NCBI GenBank assembly: GCA_008931825.1
Contig: QXVZ01023223.1
Location: forward strand, 1-38,166
Direction of reading: 5' to 3'
Source: Phallusia fumigata
Lineage: Eukaryota; Chordata; Ascidiacea; Phlebobranchia; Ascidiidae
DNA: 38,166 nt
This document shows positions 8,362 through 27,247 of the stretch, one piece after another; position 1 is the first letter of the stretch, and every line of letters begins with the position of its first letter. The notes beneath the pieces are model-generated. The model had not been told where the DNA came from, did not search any database, and saw only the letters and a list, made by a program, of their open reading frames with translations. A program made the translations under genes and the position numbers.

Positions 8362-10780
8362 ATGAGAATTTTTTCCAAGTCACCTTGCAAAATTGCATAC
8401 AAATCGTTTTTGCTCGGAACACTTCTTGTTACGTGTGCGCTGATTTCGGTTGCAACTTTGACACATGAGGTATTCAGGAATTTGAAAAGGTAAATGTTTT
8501 AGCTTTCACTGGCTTGAGGTTAGCAGGTCGCGGAACGGCGGCGACCAGACTAAATGCAAACACAAGCCGCATCTTGTACACGCTTGCGACGTATTGTTGT
8601 AATTAGGGCATTTACTAGTTCTTTTAGCACTTAAACTACCTGTACGTGTAGAATCGAAGAAGATTTTGCCAATTTGAAACAACAACAAACAGCCAACGAA
8701 GATCGAAGCATACAAAAACACGTCATTCAAAAGAGATCTGCGCCAGGAAATAATGTAAGTTTAAGTTTGAGCAACAAATTTTGCTGTACATTTTTAAATG
8801 TTGTATTTTTTGCAGAATGTTGACATTGGTGATAGGCCACACTTTGGTAAGCATTGTTAATTCATCTTTGTGTGTTGTATTTACAAACTGCTTTAACAAC
8901 CCTACTGTTAACCCAACTTAATGTTTGTTTTGCTGTATAGAAGGTTGGTTTGATAATAACCACTTGTTTATATCGTCTACACAAAGGTAGCACGTATGTC
9001 AGATGGGGAAGGCGAGATTGTCCAAGCAGAGATGGAACACAACTTGTTTATGAAGGTAAATTTATGTCCAACAAACCCAGCCGAAATATTGTCACTACTT
9101 TTTCTCGCGATTTTAGAATTTTAGTTCTGTTAGATTTTTTCCAAACTAATAATCGACCAAAGCAAAGCAGCTATTTAATCAGAACTAATTACTGAATCAT
9201 TTTTACGTTCTGTTAGGTATATTATCCCATAAGTGTTAATCCCATAAGAGGCGGGTGTGATAAAGGTTTGTACCGATGGTTAAATATGACAATCAGCAAA
9301 ACAGTAAATATTTGCATGTAAGATAAAAACATCAATTAGTGTCCAATGAAATAATGCGATTTTTATTCAAGTTCACGCAACAGGTTACGTGGCATACGGT
9401 TTCGAGAAAAATCCTCGAATCAATCATATGATGTGATAATTTTGATAAGTGGACTCGGGAAATGCTAATGATGAGCAAGAAATTCTTAGGTTGGCCTAAT
9501 ACTATTTTGCAACCGTCACGCAAATGAGTTATTAAGTTTAAAGCAGTGACGTTTTTTCTAAATAACCTGTCTGTCTACAACAACTAAAAGGCTAACACCC
9601 CAATTTGCGGGACGGGTGATGTTTAGGATTTGCTGGTGGATCTTATTATACCCATGTCGGTGGTGGTTCTGACTTCATATGCCTACATAATGATCCGACC
9701 TACACACCAGGACGTTACAGTGCTGGATACAACGGTTTGCAATGCGTTATTTGTTTGTTTAACACACAACACCTAAAATGTACGAATATTTAGATTTACA
9801 AAACTGTCCCTTAAATCTTGCCCCCAAAATTCAATTCAAAAACTCCTTTTTAAAGTTAATACGCTGTACAAAGTTTTGTTTTTGATTTTCCGAAAGCTGC
9901 CGCAGACGTTTACGGAGTTGAATACCGCGATTCGTCCGCTGCGTACCACCTTTTCGACCTTTCACAGATTGAAGGGGGAGCGTTGCTATATCAAGGAGTT
10001 CCTTGTGCCGTTTGCCTGATAAATAGTTTCAGCCATGTAAGTAATTTCTGACCCATTTGCATTTGAGCATCGACGCAATAAAGCGGAAATGTGTGTACAT
10101 CATCTCGGGCACAACTGAGGGGCCCTGGGGTGGGAGGGGGGTAGGATGGTAAACGTTTTGAGCACTTTTTAAACACTTAAGCAACAGTTAGGCTATTGCA
10201 AACAATTTTAACGGCGTTTTTGAGACTGTATAAGTCGAATAGCAACCCATTATTTGTGCCATAGAAAATCTGTATTGTGTCGTCATCACTTTTTGTCAAT
10301 CGAAGTCCCCCCAATAATTTTAATGAATTTCCACCACTGCTGTACATAGCCTTCAGATTTTTTCAGACTATAGTGATCTAAAAGCTTGGTGCGCTTTTCG
10401 TACGCATATGAAACTGCCGTTTACGGAATAATATAAGCAGCCGTTGACCCCCCTGGAACCTTTGCTTGATTGATTCTGTTTTTCGTCGGTAATAATGGAT
10501 ACTTCCTGGTTTACAGCTGATGATACCAAGTCGTGAAACATGCCCTGGTGGCTGGACGATCGAATACACAGGTTACATAATGACTGGAGGTAACACAGAC
10601 ACGAAACATTCATCCACTCATATTTGTGTCGACGATACACCACAAGCTATTTCTGGAACTAACGGAAATCAGCAAGGAGCCTATCTTTATTTGACAGAAA
10701 TAAGTTGCGGTAATAACGTACCCTGTGAGCCTTATGTTGGAGGCAGGGAAATAAGATGTGTTGTGTGCTCGTTTTTGTAA
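8362..10780 (+). CDS. Short-chain collagen C4-like type II membrane protein
   Basis: Seven exons join in phase: 8362-8489, 8652-8754, 8816-8846, 8987-9055, 9627-9734, 9906-10036 and 10517-10780, giving 277 residues. The N-terminus has a short basic cytoplasmic end and one hydrophobic segment (about residues 16-34), so the protein is probably a type II membrane protein. A hydrophilic, Gln-rich stalk of about 50 residues follows. Residues from about 90 to the end match the globular domain of sponge short-chain collagen C4 and its many invertebrate relatives: STYVRWGRRDCP, then GGSYYTHVGGGSDFICL, DPTYTPGRY, a VPCAVC motif and the ending REIRCVVC, with conserved Cys throughout. No Gly-X-Y collagen repeat is present, so collagen applies by domain homology only. 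Exon 6 could instead start at 9897 (nine bases earlier, in frame). The start codon opens the exon just before the membrane segment. Likely an extracellular-matrix or recognition role, inferred. Confidence 0.82.
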
Positions 10781-11911
10781 TTATCTGATTTTGATTGTAG
10801 CTATAGTAACGTTTTTACCAGCATTCGATCGATTACCTTACTGAATAATTCTCTAAAGTTAAACTTTTTATTTGAAAATGTTTAATTGTTCCTTGTAAAA
10901 TACTTTTTGACACAATACACAACATTTACATGGAGAAACATTAATTTTCTGCTTTTTATTGACGGTCAGAACCAATAGCTAAAAAGGTTATTGGTTTTGT
11001 GGGAATAAAAACACAACGACTAGGCGTCATGTCTTTATCAGCAGTTTACAAAGCAGAATCTTGTATTGTTATTTTAGACAAAATGTTTTTTGATCAGGAG
11101 GTTATCATGTTGGGCGCCAGTAACCTTTAAGTCAGTGTTTCTCAAACTTTTTTTGCCAACGACCACTTCATCTTCGAATATTTTTCTGGGGACTACCAAA
11201 CAGAATTCCATTCTAACATGTCTCTGCTAACACCCTGTCCCCCAATTCAAGTGAACGCCTGAAATACAGCAATTTGTTTACGTTAAGCCGGGCGTACCCC
11301 ACTCAATAAACTGTTAGAGGGGCAATATAGGAAACAAGTTACACTGTTGTAGATGAACAAATTTCACCAATTTTTACAGTATTTGACTTGTCGGCCGCAA
11401 CTATCTTGTGATGTTTATGTAAAAGTGTTGCTATTGCCATTAACAGCTTGAAATAATATCACGTTAATAAAGTGAACGGACGTTTGCTCCAGCGGTTTGT
11501 TTTGCAGCGTATCAAAAAACTTCTTGCTTACAAGTAGGCAGCCACTACTTGCCCCAGAAAATAGATGAAAAAACAAGCAAAAACATTTTTATTTTATTTT
11601 GTTTTTTTATAAGTTTTCTTTGTAGTTGATTCGCTTGTATCACATGAGATTGTACTATTTGTACACATTATGCTAAATTGTCTTGTGCGTTGGAGGTTCA
11701 AAGGGTTTCTTATTAGACCAAAGGACAAAATTAGTGCACAAAAACATGACAATTTTGTGCTAAAATGACCAAATGCTTTTTTTAACCAACATCTTTTTTT
11801 CTGTTGATTGCAGATGCATTTTTGTTTACTTTGTAGTTAAGAGTTCTTTTAACGATTTTGTCCTTTTCTTTTAATACCAAGGCGATTGGGTTGTAACTAA
11901 CTAAAACTACA
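10781..11911. other. Intergenic between the C4-like gene and CCSAP
   Basis: Contains the 3' UTR of the C4-like gene, with an AATAAA near 11005, a hAT-like element end at 11133, and AT-rich sequence up to the CCSAP start. No gene seen. Confidence 0.5.
11133..11167 (+). mobile_element. hAT-type transposon end, apparently truncated
   Basis: The sequence CAGTGTTTCTCAAAC followed by a T run and GCCAACGACCAC is the usual terminus of non-autonomous hAT elements in animals. I found no matching inverted end or 8-base target duplication within the next 500 bases, so the extent is unknown and the element is probably decayed. Confidence 0.35.
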
Positions 11912-13626
11912 ATGAAACTCAGGGTTAGAAAATCGGAGTATCAACATGCCTATGCCTCACCTGGGCAGGATTTCTTTGACACAGTTTATAAGGATCAAGT
12001 CAATTACAGAATGCAAAGACGTGAAAAGGAGCATGGGCATATGATATTCAAATGGGAATCTGAAAGTGGCACTTCAAGTGATACAACATCAATTGCTGAA
12101 GAAGAAACAAAAGAGTATGTTAAGTTTTGTTCTTGAAATTCAAAAAAATTGACATGACCTGCGTAAACGAATTTTAATGCAAGTCACAGCTTGTGAATTT
12201 GGTCAAAGTCTTAGTTATTGCAATTGATTAGTTAAGTTAAGTCCTCACACAACTAAACCTAAAGCAAGTCAAGTTAATTAAATTTTTGTTGGCTTGGTTC
12301 GGGACCATTTTGGTTATTGTTTTACAGTGACTCCTGATAACCATGGTGTGTAAAAATAGGTATAAAACACTTAGATTTTGCCAATTTTGTGACTTTAGCC
12401 AACATGGAAATAAAGGTTTCAAAAACTGACATTACCAAAACCACTGCACACTTTGCTTAAAGCATTTTGGAAACAAATTTCAGAAACCGAGGCTTTTTAA
12501 ACCTTTGTGTAGGAAATAATTTTTGTGTCAAATTTGATTTTGTGTCATTACAGAGAAAGTGATGTGAAACCATGTGATTCAGACGTGTTAAGAGAAAGGC
12601 TTGATGATCTATCGGAAACTGAGGAAAGTAAAGAAGAGAAAACTTTCCTTGTTGATTCAGCAACTCAAACACCAAAAAGTAAAGGATTTTTAGCATGGCA
12701 TTAAAAGCACATTTAGGATTTTTGTTGGTAATCATGATAGATAGTTAAGTTGTGGTTGGTGCAATCACATAATCAAAATTGAACCACTCGCCTTACTATC
12801 ATATAATGTGATTCCTTAACAAACAAAATCTTTTTGAAGCTTACAATAAGCCTGCAGAATTACAGCAAATAACTCTTATGTGGTTTTCTTATTAAGATAA
12901 ATGTCAGCTGTTTTATCCAGCATCAAGGAAATCAACAGCACGATGCTGCAGTCGATCACAACCCTCGCCCCAGGAAAAACCGCCCTTTATGAGTTATGGA
13001 TGGGCAGATGACCAAAAGGAAACTGGAAGAAAACGAACCCACAATGTACATGCACCAAAACAGACAGTGAGTTGTTTAAAATATCTGTGTTTTATTGTTT
13101 TGTGACCAATGCAATGCTCCATCCCCTTTAGTAATGTTTGATACCAAAATGACCACCAAACTTGTCTAATAAGTTGCACGCCTGAAATTAGGTGCATGCT
13201 GGAGCTCTACAGCGTTTGAACTACAACCAACAGGAAAAGAAGAAACAAAAACAGAAATGTCTCAGTCGAGCCTCATCTGTTTTGTCCAAAGCACTTTTTC
13301 AGGTAAAAAACTCTAATAGTTGAACACATTCAGCCAGGTTGTCTACAGTAAATTATAGGAGGATAGTGGCAATCATGAAAATCACTCATAAGCAAACAGT
13401 CAAGCTCTTCCTCATTGTGAAATATGGCTCAAAGTTATGTTAATAATGTGGTAAACCAGCTAGCTTGTTGCAGAAAAAACAGGCGGATGCATCAGTTTGG
13501 CAAACAGAATACCAACGATGCTTTTCAAGACAGTCTGCAAGACCAGAATCTGCTTCCTCCACAAAATCAAAACAATCCAAACTAAGGTCATCATACAGAC
13601 TGTGCCGTAAGAAACATTCCAAGTAA
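11912..13626 (+). CDS. CCSAP: Centriole, cilia and spindle-associated protein (CCSAP) homologue
   Basis: Five exons join in phase: 11912-12114, 12554-12678, 12921-13066, 13192-13302 and 13474-13626, giving 245 residues (human CCSAP is about 270). The N-terminus has the family pattern KSEYxxxY...F...Y...NYRMQRR (human: KSEYMKRY...Y...LHYRLGRR). A Ser/Glu-rich acidic linker follows. The best-conserved block is in exons 3-5: PFMSYGWADDQKETGRKRTHNV, then a basic Gln/Lys-rich stretch with RASSVLSK, then VWQTEYQRCFSRQS, matching human HPFALYGW, KTHNV and WMTEYMRCYSARA. CCSAP binds polyglutamylated microtubules of centrioles, spindles and cilia. The last 30 residues are basic and Ser-rich, an extension beyond the human end. 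AATAAA signals are at 13845, 13898 and 13953. The gene converges on the poly(A) polymerase gene. Confidence 0.85.
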
Positions 13627-14530
13627 CTGTGCCACTTTTGTAAAACTGTATTTTATACTTGCCAAATTTACTATAGATGCACTGTAAAGTTTGTGTTGCA
13701 TAGGTTTGACGTTACCAATAACTGATTTTATATTCTGTTTCCTGTAATTTTAGTAAGTGTATGTGTTTCTTGTGGATAAACTAGTGCTGCTAACATCTGA
13801 TATGTGTTTATAATTATTTTTTAGTAGATGGCTGCTAAAATTAAAATAAAACCAATTTATTTGTAGATAAATTGTATGTACATAACTGAACTTTGTTAAT
13901 AAATGTTGCGGTTATTTATGTTGTTTACTCTTGTGTAAAAAATATTATGTCAAATAAATTAGTGCAAATTGCAGTTTCTAAACTATTTTAACAGACACAA
14001 AGCACACTATTTAAGAGTATGAAGCATTTGGGCCAGGGGTTTTATTTATTTTTTTGCGATTTTTTTACGAACCCTGTACAACGTACACATAAAACAACAC
14101 GAGAGAAGTAGAAATGCAAACAGACAGGCGACACTGAAATCCTGCCAAGGTCAATAATGTAAAATGAAAACAACCTGTTGAAAAAAGGAGGCGAGAAAGT
14201 TAACAAAGGATACTACCAACAGAAAATAAAGAACACACACAGTCATAAAACACAATTTTCTGGGTGACAATTTCGCTATGTACCAAAAACGCGATATCGT
14301 TTATGAATACATGACATAAAACCATTCAAGTCCTTCTTTCAGTTCAATTTAGCAACCTCTTCTGGGACAGAAAATCTGTAACAATAGTCTTCTTTCGCTC
14401 ATCAAGTTAATGACCGAAGTCAGTGACGTGTAATAGATTCCTCCCAATGCAACAGTTGGTATTCGTTGTAAAAAATCCACACCGGCCGTTGAAATATCAA
14501 AAATGCACGAGCGATAATTTGTCAGTAAAA
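13627..14530. other. Convergent 3' UTRs of CCSAP and poly(A) polymerase
   Basis: The plus strand carries three AATAAA signals for CCSAP (last at 13953-13958). The minus strand has overlapping AATAAA signals at 14050-14041 that could end a long poly(A) polymerase 3' UTR. The two ends are then only about 80 bases apart. An 80-codon stop-free minus-strand frame at about 14350-14590 has no ATG or recognisable feature. Confidence 0.45.
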
Positions 14531-15059
14531 TTACATCATCTGTACATACATATGTTGGTACTCCTTGGGGTTGTAAGCATACGTACCCGAGTACGGGCTC
14601 CTACCCATCAACTTCCTTAGCGGCCTGCATAACCCCCGATGATATTTACCTTGATAAAATCAGGGCCCTTTCACAACAACGCCCTAAACAACATTGTTGG
14701 TTACACTGTAAAAAGAAAGTATGATTACACACTGTCTGTAAAAAAGCAGGGGCAGGGTTTACAAAAGAACCTGCAAAAATACAGTCATTTGGGTAAAACC
14801 ATCAAATTTTTTTTAAATACGTATTATTTTTATGCCACATTATAATGTCAATTGTGTACCAGGCAACAACACCATAAAATTCACAAAGGTGGCGCTTTGC
14901 AGTGTTTAAATGCACTACAAAACAAGGCCAGTTTGACAAAGTAAATGTAACTGTACCAATAATGTAGTGTAATATGGAATGTTTTTGGACAAAACGCCCC
15001 TATATAGTTTTTCCTAAGTAGCGACTACTCACCACTCCATTCTATCTCTGCATTGTCAT
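14531..15059 (-). CDS. Candidate small or alternative 3' exons, unrecognised
   Basis: A 27-base minus-strand microexon candidate (15059-15033) lies between a pyrimidine-rich acceptor (ctcctcgcag) and a strong donor GTGAGT. It reads DDNAEIEWS in phase 1-1. A downstream frame at 14649-14531, also entering in phase 1, ends in a Tyr-rich tail (SPYSGTYAYNPKEYQHMYV) at TAA. The second acceptor (atcaag before GTAAAT) is poor and itself looks like a donor. It might be an alternative end of the neighbouring poly(A) polymerase, a separate gene, or chance inside a 3' UTR. Confidence 0.18.
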
Positions 15060-15196
15060 CTGCGAGGAGGGTTTGAATTAACCCTAAAATGAACATCGTC
15101 ATGCAAAACAAAAATAGGTGATTACATTTACAACAGAAAATGTTTGCTGCAAATCAGAAAAAATCTTTGATCATTTCAGAATTTTTAACGAAACTA

Positions 15197-15202
15197 TTTA
15201 TT
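15197..15202 (-). terminator. Proximal poly(A) signal of poly(A) polymerase
   Basis: AATAAA on the minus strand, 88 bases after the proposed stop codon at 15290. A second, distal pair of signals is at 14050-14041, so short and long 3' UTRs are possible. Confidence 0.5.
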
Positions 15203-15289
15203 GTAGGTAATATAATAGCAACAACAAAAACTTGTTGCATAAATATTTGGAGGTTTCAGGCAAGTTGCTCAAATTGGAATGTAAACAGA

Positions 15290-22313
<7,024 letters not shown>

Positions 22314-22850
22314 TACTATTAATAAAAAAGATCTGCCAAAATATGAAAAAGATTATCAAAATGCACATTTCAGAAAATATTGTAGGTTTCAAACATCTAC
22401 TTGACATACACAGTAAAAGTAGTTTATGAAGTTTGGAATCCCCTTGAGTTTTTGTAAAACATAAGTAAGTAATATTTTGTTTGGACATAACATTAGCATA
22501 CATCTGGAACCCACCATAGTTACAACAAAATGCGAATTTTTTACTGCTGAAAACAACTGATCGGCTTACAGAAAAACAATAATTTTATTGACAAGCAGGC
22601 AGCAGCAGTCTTTACAGTTAATAATTAAAAAAAGAACTGACAAATAAGAACAGTATTATATATATTTGTTTATAAAGAATACTTTACAAATTGCAGACAT
22701 TTTCTGTATGTTATCGCCTACGAAATTTTTACAGAAAAAACAAAAAAGAAATATACACGTAATTTAATAGCACAGCACACAAAATCCAGTCCAAAAATGC
22801 CATTCATCTTCAACATTATTACGTCAAACCTGGGTACACTTTGAACAGAA
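22314..22850. other. 5' side of poly(A) polymerase
   Basis: On the minus strand an acceptor (cattattttggcag type, near 22335) lies about 20 bases before the poly(A) polymerase ATG. The 5' UTR is therefore probably spliced, in cis or, as in ascidians, by a trans-spliced leader. A minus-strand AATAAA lies near 22581 and could end the candidate exon at 22851. No other gene seen. Confidence 0.4.
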
Positions 22851-23057
22851 TCACATGAAAGCTTTTATGACAACAAGTATTCTTATGAAACAAACAAAGT
22901 GAGGCACCCAACTGACGAACCGCCCTTTGCCCCTTTCTTCCATCGTGGTGGGAAATATCTCGCATTCAACTTTCTGCCAATCCGGACCAATCCAGTCCAA
23001 AACACTCAACGCAACACGAAAACGTCGCAATAGTTTTAATAAACCTTCATGTTTCAT
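22851..23057 (-). CDS. Candidate exon, unrecognised, upstream of poly(A) polymerase
   Basis: An open minus-strand frame of 68 codons follows a possible acceptor (gtttgtacag) directly before its ATG at 23057, and the frame stays open for 12 codons further upstream. It reads MKHEGLLKLLRRFRVALS, then DWIGPDWQKVECEIF, with a hydrophobic end. A minus-strand AATAAA about 270 bases downstream would fit as its poly(A) signal. The opposite strand also has a long frame here (about 22855-23035, DEPPFAPFFHRGGKYLAF) followed at once by AATAAA, so the coding strand is uncertain. It could also be CpG-rich promoter sequence of poly(A) polymerase. Confidence 0.25.
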   Translation of the reverse strand: MKHEGLLKLLRRFRVALSVLDWIGPDWQKVECEIFPTTMEERGKGRFVSWVPHFVCFIRILVVIKAFM

Positions 23058-24271
23058 CTGTACAAACTGTTCTGGTGTCCCGAATGCATGATTTCATATA
23101 TCCCAGAACGTATATTTAAACGCACATTTGAAAAAAAACATGCGCTACATATTTCAATTCTCTTTGCATAAGATAAACAATGGCCTCGCTTCAACAATTT
23201 TAAGAAATTTTGGTGCATAAATAAACCCTTAAAAATATGTTATGTTTTATGAAGCTGTCCAACCTCACAGCCTACGTTTCGCCTTTGTGTGCTGATAACA
23301 TGTCCACTTCTTCTGCTTCCTGTCCCATTCATACGAACGGTTTTACTTATGACCTGGTTAGTCCATACAAAGTCTGCCCCCACTCACCATTTCGCCCCAT
23401 GACAAGGGAAATTTTAGACACGGCTTAAAAACGTAGTAAATAACGTCACAATGTACACGAAAACATCTGCAAATATCCAGACCGTCTATTGCCTCGATAT
23501 TTCGCAACCAGGTGTAGCGCTTATTGCCTCGGTATTTCGCAACCTGGTACTATATGTCAACGTAACGGGTTTTGGGGGGCTACAGGCTTGTCAGCAAACT
23601 ATCGGTCTCAGGCTTCCAACGACAGTACACCGGGCCTTCGGGAAACTTATATTTGCAAACTTTTATGTATCCTCTCAGTTTCGGATTTTTTTATGACAGT
23701 AGTTCTTACGCGTCCAATCAAAGTGTCTATTTGATCCCTTGCAAGTTTCGCGTTTCCCGCTCACCCTTTTTTTGGTTGGCTTCACCGCTGGTCCCCAAGG
23801 ATTTATCGAAAAATTGTAATCTCCGACCTGTCTAGGTTTCTTCTAAAAAAGTAAACTCTCGTTGCCAACCCAGGGGCACCTGAAATGCTCTATTAAATAT
23901 AGTAAATTCAAGATTTAAACAACTTAAACGGAAAACAACGATTTAACACGAGAGAAACGTATTTGCAGGTATAAATTTGGCGTAGTGCAAAAGGAAATGT
24001 TGCGCCAATATGTTTGTGGAGGAGTACCGCAATGCTGTCGAGGCGACGTCTGATTGGATGCGGATTTCTCCCCAGCAAAAGTCTAGTAACGTTGTAGGCG
24101 AAATAACATGTTCATTTTTGGAACTGCAAGGTGCGCGCATTNTGCAAGGTGTGCGTATTAAATAATCGGAACAAATACCCCGCCGCGAAATCTCTTGATA
24201 CAGTAGTTTGGGAGAATCGGGGATTCTTCACAGACAATAGCCTATAGCGAACATAGAAACAGGGCACAATG
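23058..24271. other. Intergenic; several overlapping chance frames
   Basis: Moderately GC-rich with low stop density; three plus-strand frames of 81-87 codons overlap one another in 23451-23835, which argues against any of them. Contains the direct repeat at 23487-23548 and a contig join at N 24142. The sequences on either side of that N are a 17-base near-repeat (24125-24141 and 24143-24159). Confidence 0.4.
23487..23548 (+). repeat. Two 27-base direct repeats, period 35
   Basis: 23487-23513 and 23522-23548 match at 25 of 27 positions (TATTGCCTCGATATTTCGC... and TATTGCCTCGGTATTTCGC...). Each copy ends in CGCAACCAGGT or CGCAACCTGGT. Function unknown; possibly a tandem regulatory motif. Confidence 0.7.
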
Positions 24272-26637
24272 TTAAAGTTCTTCTTTGTCGTGTTCTTCAT
24301 GTGACGTAGAGTCTATTTCAGCGTCGGTTTTTTCTGACGAAGGTTCTTCACTAGCTCCTTCGGTGGCCTCTTCTTCTACAAAACAAAGACTTGGGTAAGG
24401 CTAAGCTTAAGGCCTTAATTCCACACAGCAAAGTTTGTACGACTCAAATCACATCCAAGTCTTCCATTTTCAGATTCGACTCGACTCAAGTGACCCCCAG
24501 ACAATGGCCACATAAAATACATATTTCTTACCAGTGGCCTCTTCTTTCGACTTGGACTCTTCAGTGGCATCCACATCTTCAGAGTGGGGTGTCTCGATCA
24601 CAGGAGGTTCTTCTGACACATTTTCGGATGTTGTAGCTTCATCAGTCGCGTTTTTACCTGTCGGGGCTTCTTCATCTGAAAAATTACGCCATTTTTTAGA
24701 TAGCCCGCAAAACACAAGGAGGCCCCAAATTTGGAAATTCAAGTTAACACTGTTCCTGATGATTTTTCGTTAACTATTGTGGTAATTAGGAAACATAACC
24801 AACAAATGAGACACATCTGTTGCAAGCAAAAAAAAAGAATAGCCGCTTCTATACTGAATTGCCCATGGAGTGATAGACTTGCGAGTTCTCTACCATTCGG
24901 CAGCATATTTCATGTAGAAACAGAGCCACATAATAATACAAATGCAACCTTTACCTATCTTGGATTCGGTTTCGTTTCCTTTCTTCGTTTTCTCAGTCAC
25001 TTTTGGCTTCTTAGGTTTGGCCGTTTTTGCTTTATTGTACATGTACTGCACCTGTGTAACAAACATCGTTAAATATCATTTCCAATCTGCCAAGGTTATA
25101 AACGTCCGAGCCGCAAAACAGGTTATAAATGCAAACCTCTCGATTAAGTTCATAAAACTTTTGCTTAATGTCGTCTGGTTTCAACACTGGATCCTCGTAT
25201 GGTTTTAAAGCGTTTTCTTTCGCCACGGTTTCATTTTTCCATTCCTGAAAAGATAGTAGTCTTGTTGCGAAAAAATGTCGACGATGGACAAAAGCTGCAA
25301 GTTTAGCCATTGAACAGATCTTTGGTGAAATTAGGAACTGGTTTAACTCAAATTTGACATTCGGTTATTATTGAAAGGTTCAACGGAGACATATTCGATA
25401 AAATAAATCCAGGTAATGACGTAGATGGCAGTGATATTTTAAATGGTGCCACGATTTAGATTTCAATATATACGTCCGATTCTAAAAGCATCGTTCCACT
25501 GTGTTGCTTACCATGGTGCTTGCTATCAGATCGACAATAGTTTTAATTTCCACATCTGTATAGATCTGGTCATCTTCTGGTAACAGTTTAACCGCGGACA
25601 CAAAGTGGACGGTGTAGTTAAACAAACTCTCCAACTCCTAAAAAAACATACAAGGATCGTCAAGGCAAAAAAATGCGAACAAAACCCGCCGCGTGGACAG
25701 AAATGGGGCTAATTTTTTTTGCCTGTGGCCCGTAAAAGACATTGAAACATAAAAATTGAAAAAAAATCTAGACCATCTCTGCGTAATAAAAACGTGTTAT
25801 TTTATTATGTACAGCTCAGAAACGGTGCTAATGGCAGGGGTTTATTTCTTACCTCAAGCAAGGGGATATTCTCGTTTCGCAGTTTCACTCTCATCAACCA
25901 TGGCCTTGTCACATCCTTCAACAACTTGAGTTTCTCCTTGTATTCCTGAACAACCAACTCTTAAGAAGCGACTTAAAAAGCTCTATAGAAGTCAGGGGTC
26001 GACAGCTTTTCCCAAGCTGCGGCCCAAAACAAAACCAGAAAGGTCTCAACGGTCCGTACCAATTTTCCACTCACAATTCTGTTCCCTCCACTTTTTATAA
26101 TGTTTTTACAACTTGCGAATTTGGGGTGTTTTAGTTAGAATATCTTCTTATGAAAGAAAAAACGTTCATTTACACATTCGCAAGTCCGGCACGATAAATC
26201 ATTGCTTTGTTTTCACATTTAAAGTACAATTACTAATAAGGTTTGTAAAAGAGCTGCGGGACGGATGATTTTGCTTTCGGGGTCGGTATTGATTCGCGGG
26301 CTGTAGGTTGAAGACGCCCGATCTAAGTCATTCCCGGGATCGCATCACAATTATTAGCATACTAGCAACTAAACGTTTTAGAAACAGCAGACGACTAAAC
26401 TAAACAAGAAAGGGGATATCCCTTACTTCTGCAGGTGGTTCCCCTTCAATGTCGTCCATCCATTCAGACGCGGCATCGAGTGCAGTTGACACATCTTCCT
26501 GCTCTTGTTCAGTGAGAGCTTCCTCGTATTCCTCCTGGTAGAGTTTATCGCGCTTGTCGTAGATGTAAGACTCCAGCTTGTTCATGGCGGTTTCACGGGC
26601 AAGTTTAAACTCGTCTCTGTCGGCCAGCGCTTTCAGT
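24272..26637 (-). CDS. HYOU1: HYOU1/GRP170 chaperone, C-terminal part
   Basis: Seven exons join in phase: 26637-26427, 25945-25853, 25637-25512, 25244-25137, 25051-24955, 24675-24532 and 24375-24272. They cover the C-terminal helical domain of the large ER Hsp70 homologue: NKLESYIYDKRDKLYQEEY (human SLEAFIFETQDKLYQPEY), a W-rich stretch near VTRPWLMRV, NYTVHFVSAVKLLPEDDQI, VLKPDDIKQKF and the basic VQYMYNKAKTAKPKK. Then comes an acidic Glu/Thr/Ser-rich tail. The protein ends in KEEL at TAA 24272, a KDEL-type ER retrieval signal (human ends NDEL). HYOU1 is a nucleotide-exchange factor for BiP and a holdase in the ER lumen. The N-terminal part is at 27248-30112; the exons between are lost at N 26827. 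Confidence 0.93.
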
Positions 26638-27247
26638 CTACACAGTTAAATACCATTGATCAGTGAAAATATTGAATCATGTTTGATTGCGAAAAAACAT
26701 GTGGCAATCTGGGGAAGACTAAGTTGATTGATAAGTGTTCAAAAAACTTTTAACAGTGCAAAGTCTTGCATGTAAAGACACCTACTATTTCTGGTCATCA
26801 TATTTCAATCAAGTCCAAAAAATGTTNCTGGCCTTATAACGTGGTTATATTTATACTTCATAAACATGTTTTCACAAAACGTTTCCAATTTTGAGATGAT
26901 TGTAGAAAAAACTGAGATACAGAAAAGAAAGAGCTGGTTTAATAAATTTATCAGCCAACTTTCATCACTGTGATTCAGTATAATCCCAGAGTAGACAACA
27001 ACTATTTTCCATTTTTGCATTTGGGTGCTTCATTATAAATTAGTGCCTGCTAATAACCAGGAATTCGCACACTGTAAACAGGTTGTCGAAGGACTATGCA
27101 CAGTAAGCCACAACATTTTTTTTCAACTTAAACAAATTAACAGTTTTAAACATGCCTTAATGTCCATGAAAGATCCGGTGTTAGATATTTACAACATTTT
27201 TCCAGTAAGCTAGTAGCCATTCAAATCCAGTCTGTTATTTTAACTAC
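26638..27247. other. HYOU1: HYOU1 intron sequence flanking a contig join (N at 26827)
   Basis: I searched both sides of the N for the expected continuation after VYPIE (a region with a FGRM-like phosphate-binding and beta-sandwich sequence) and found none. The missing exons are in the unassembled gap. No other feature. Confidence 0.7.

Noticed and set aside
10368..10643. 91-codon minus-strand frame
   Set aside because: Antisense to the last exon of the C4-like gene, which has strong homology on the plus strand.
23451..23835. Three overlapping plus-strand frames of 81-87 codons
   Set aside because: They overlap in different frames, have no domain or good start context, and are explained by lower AT content.
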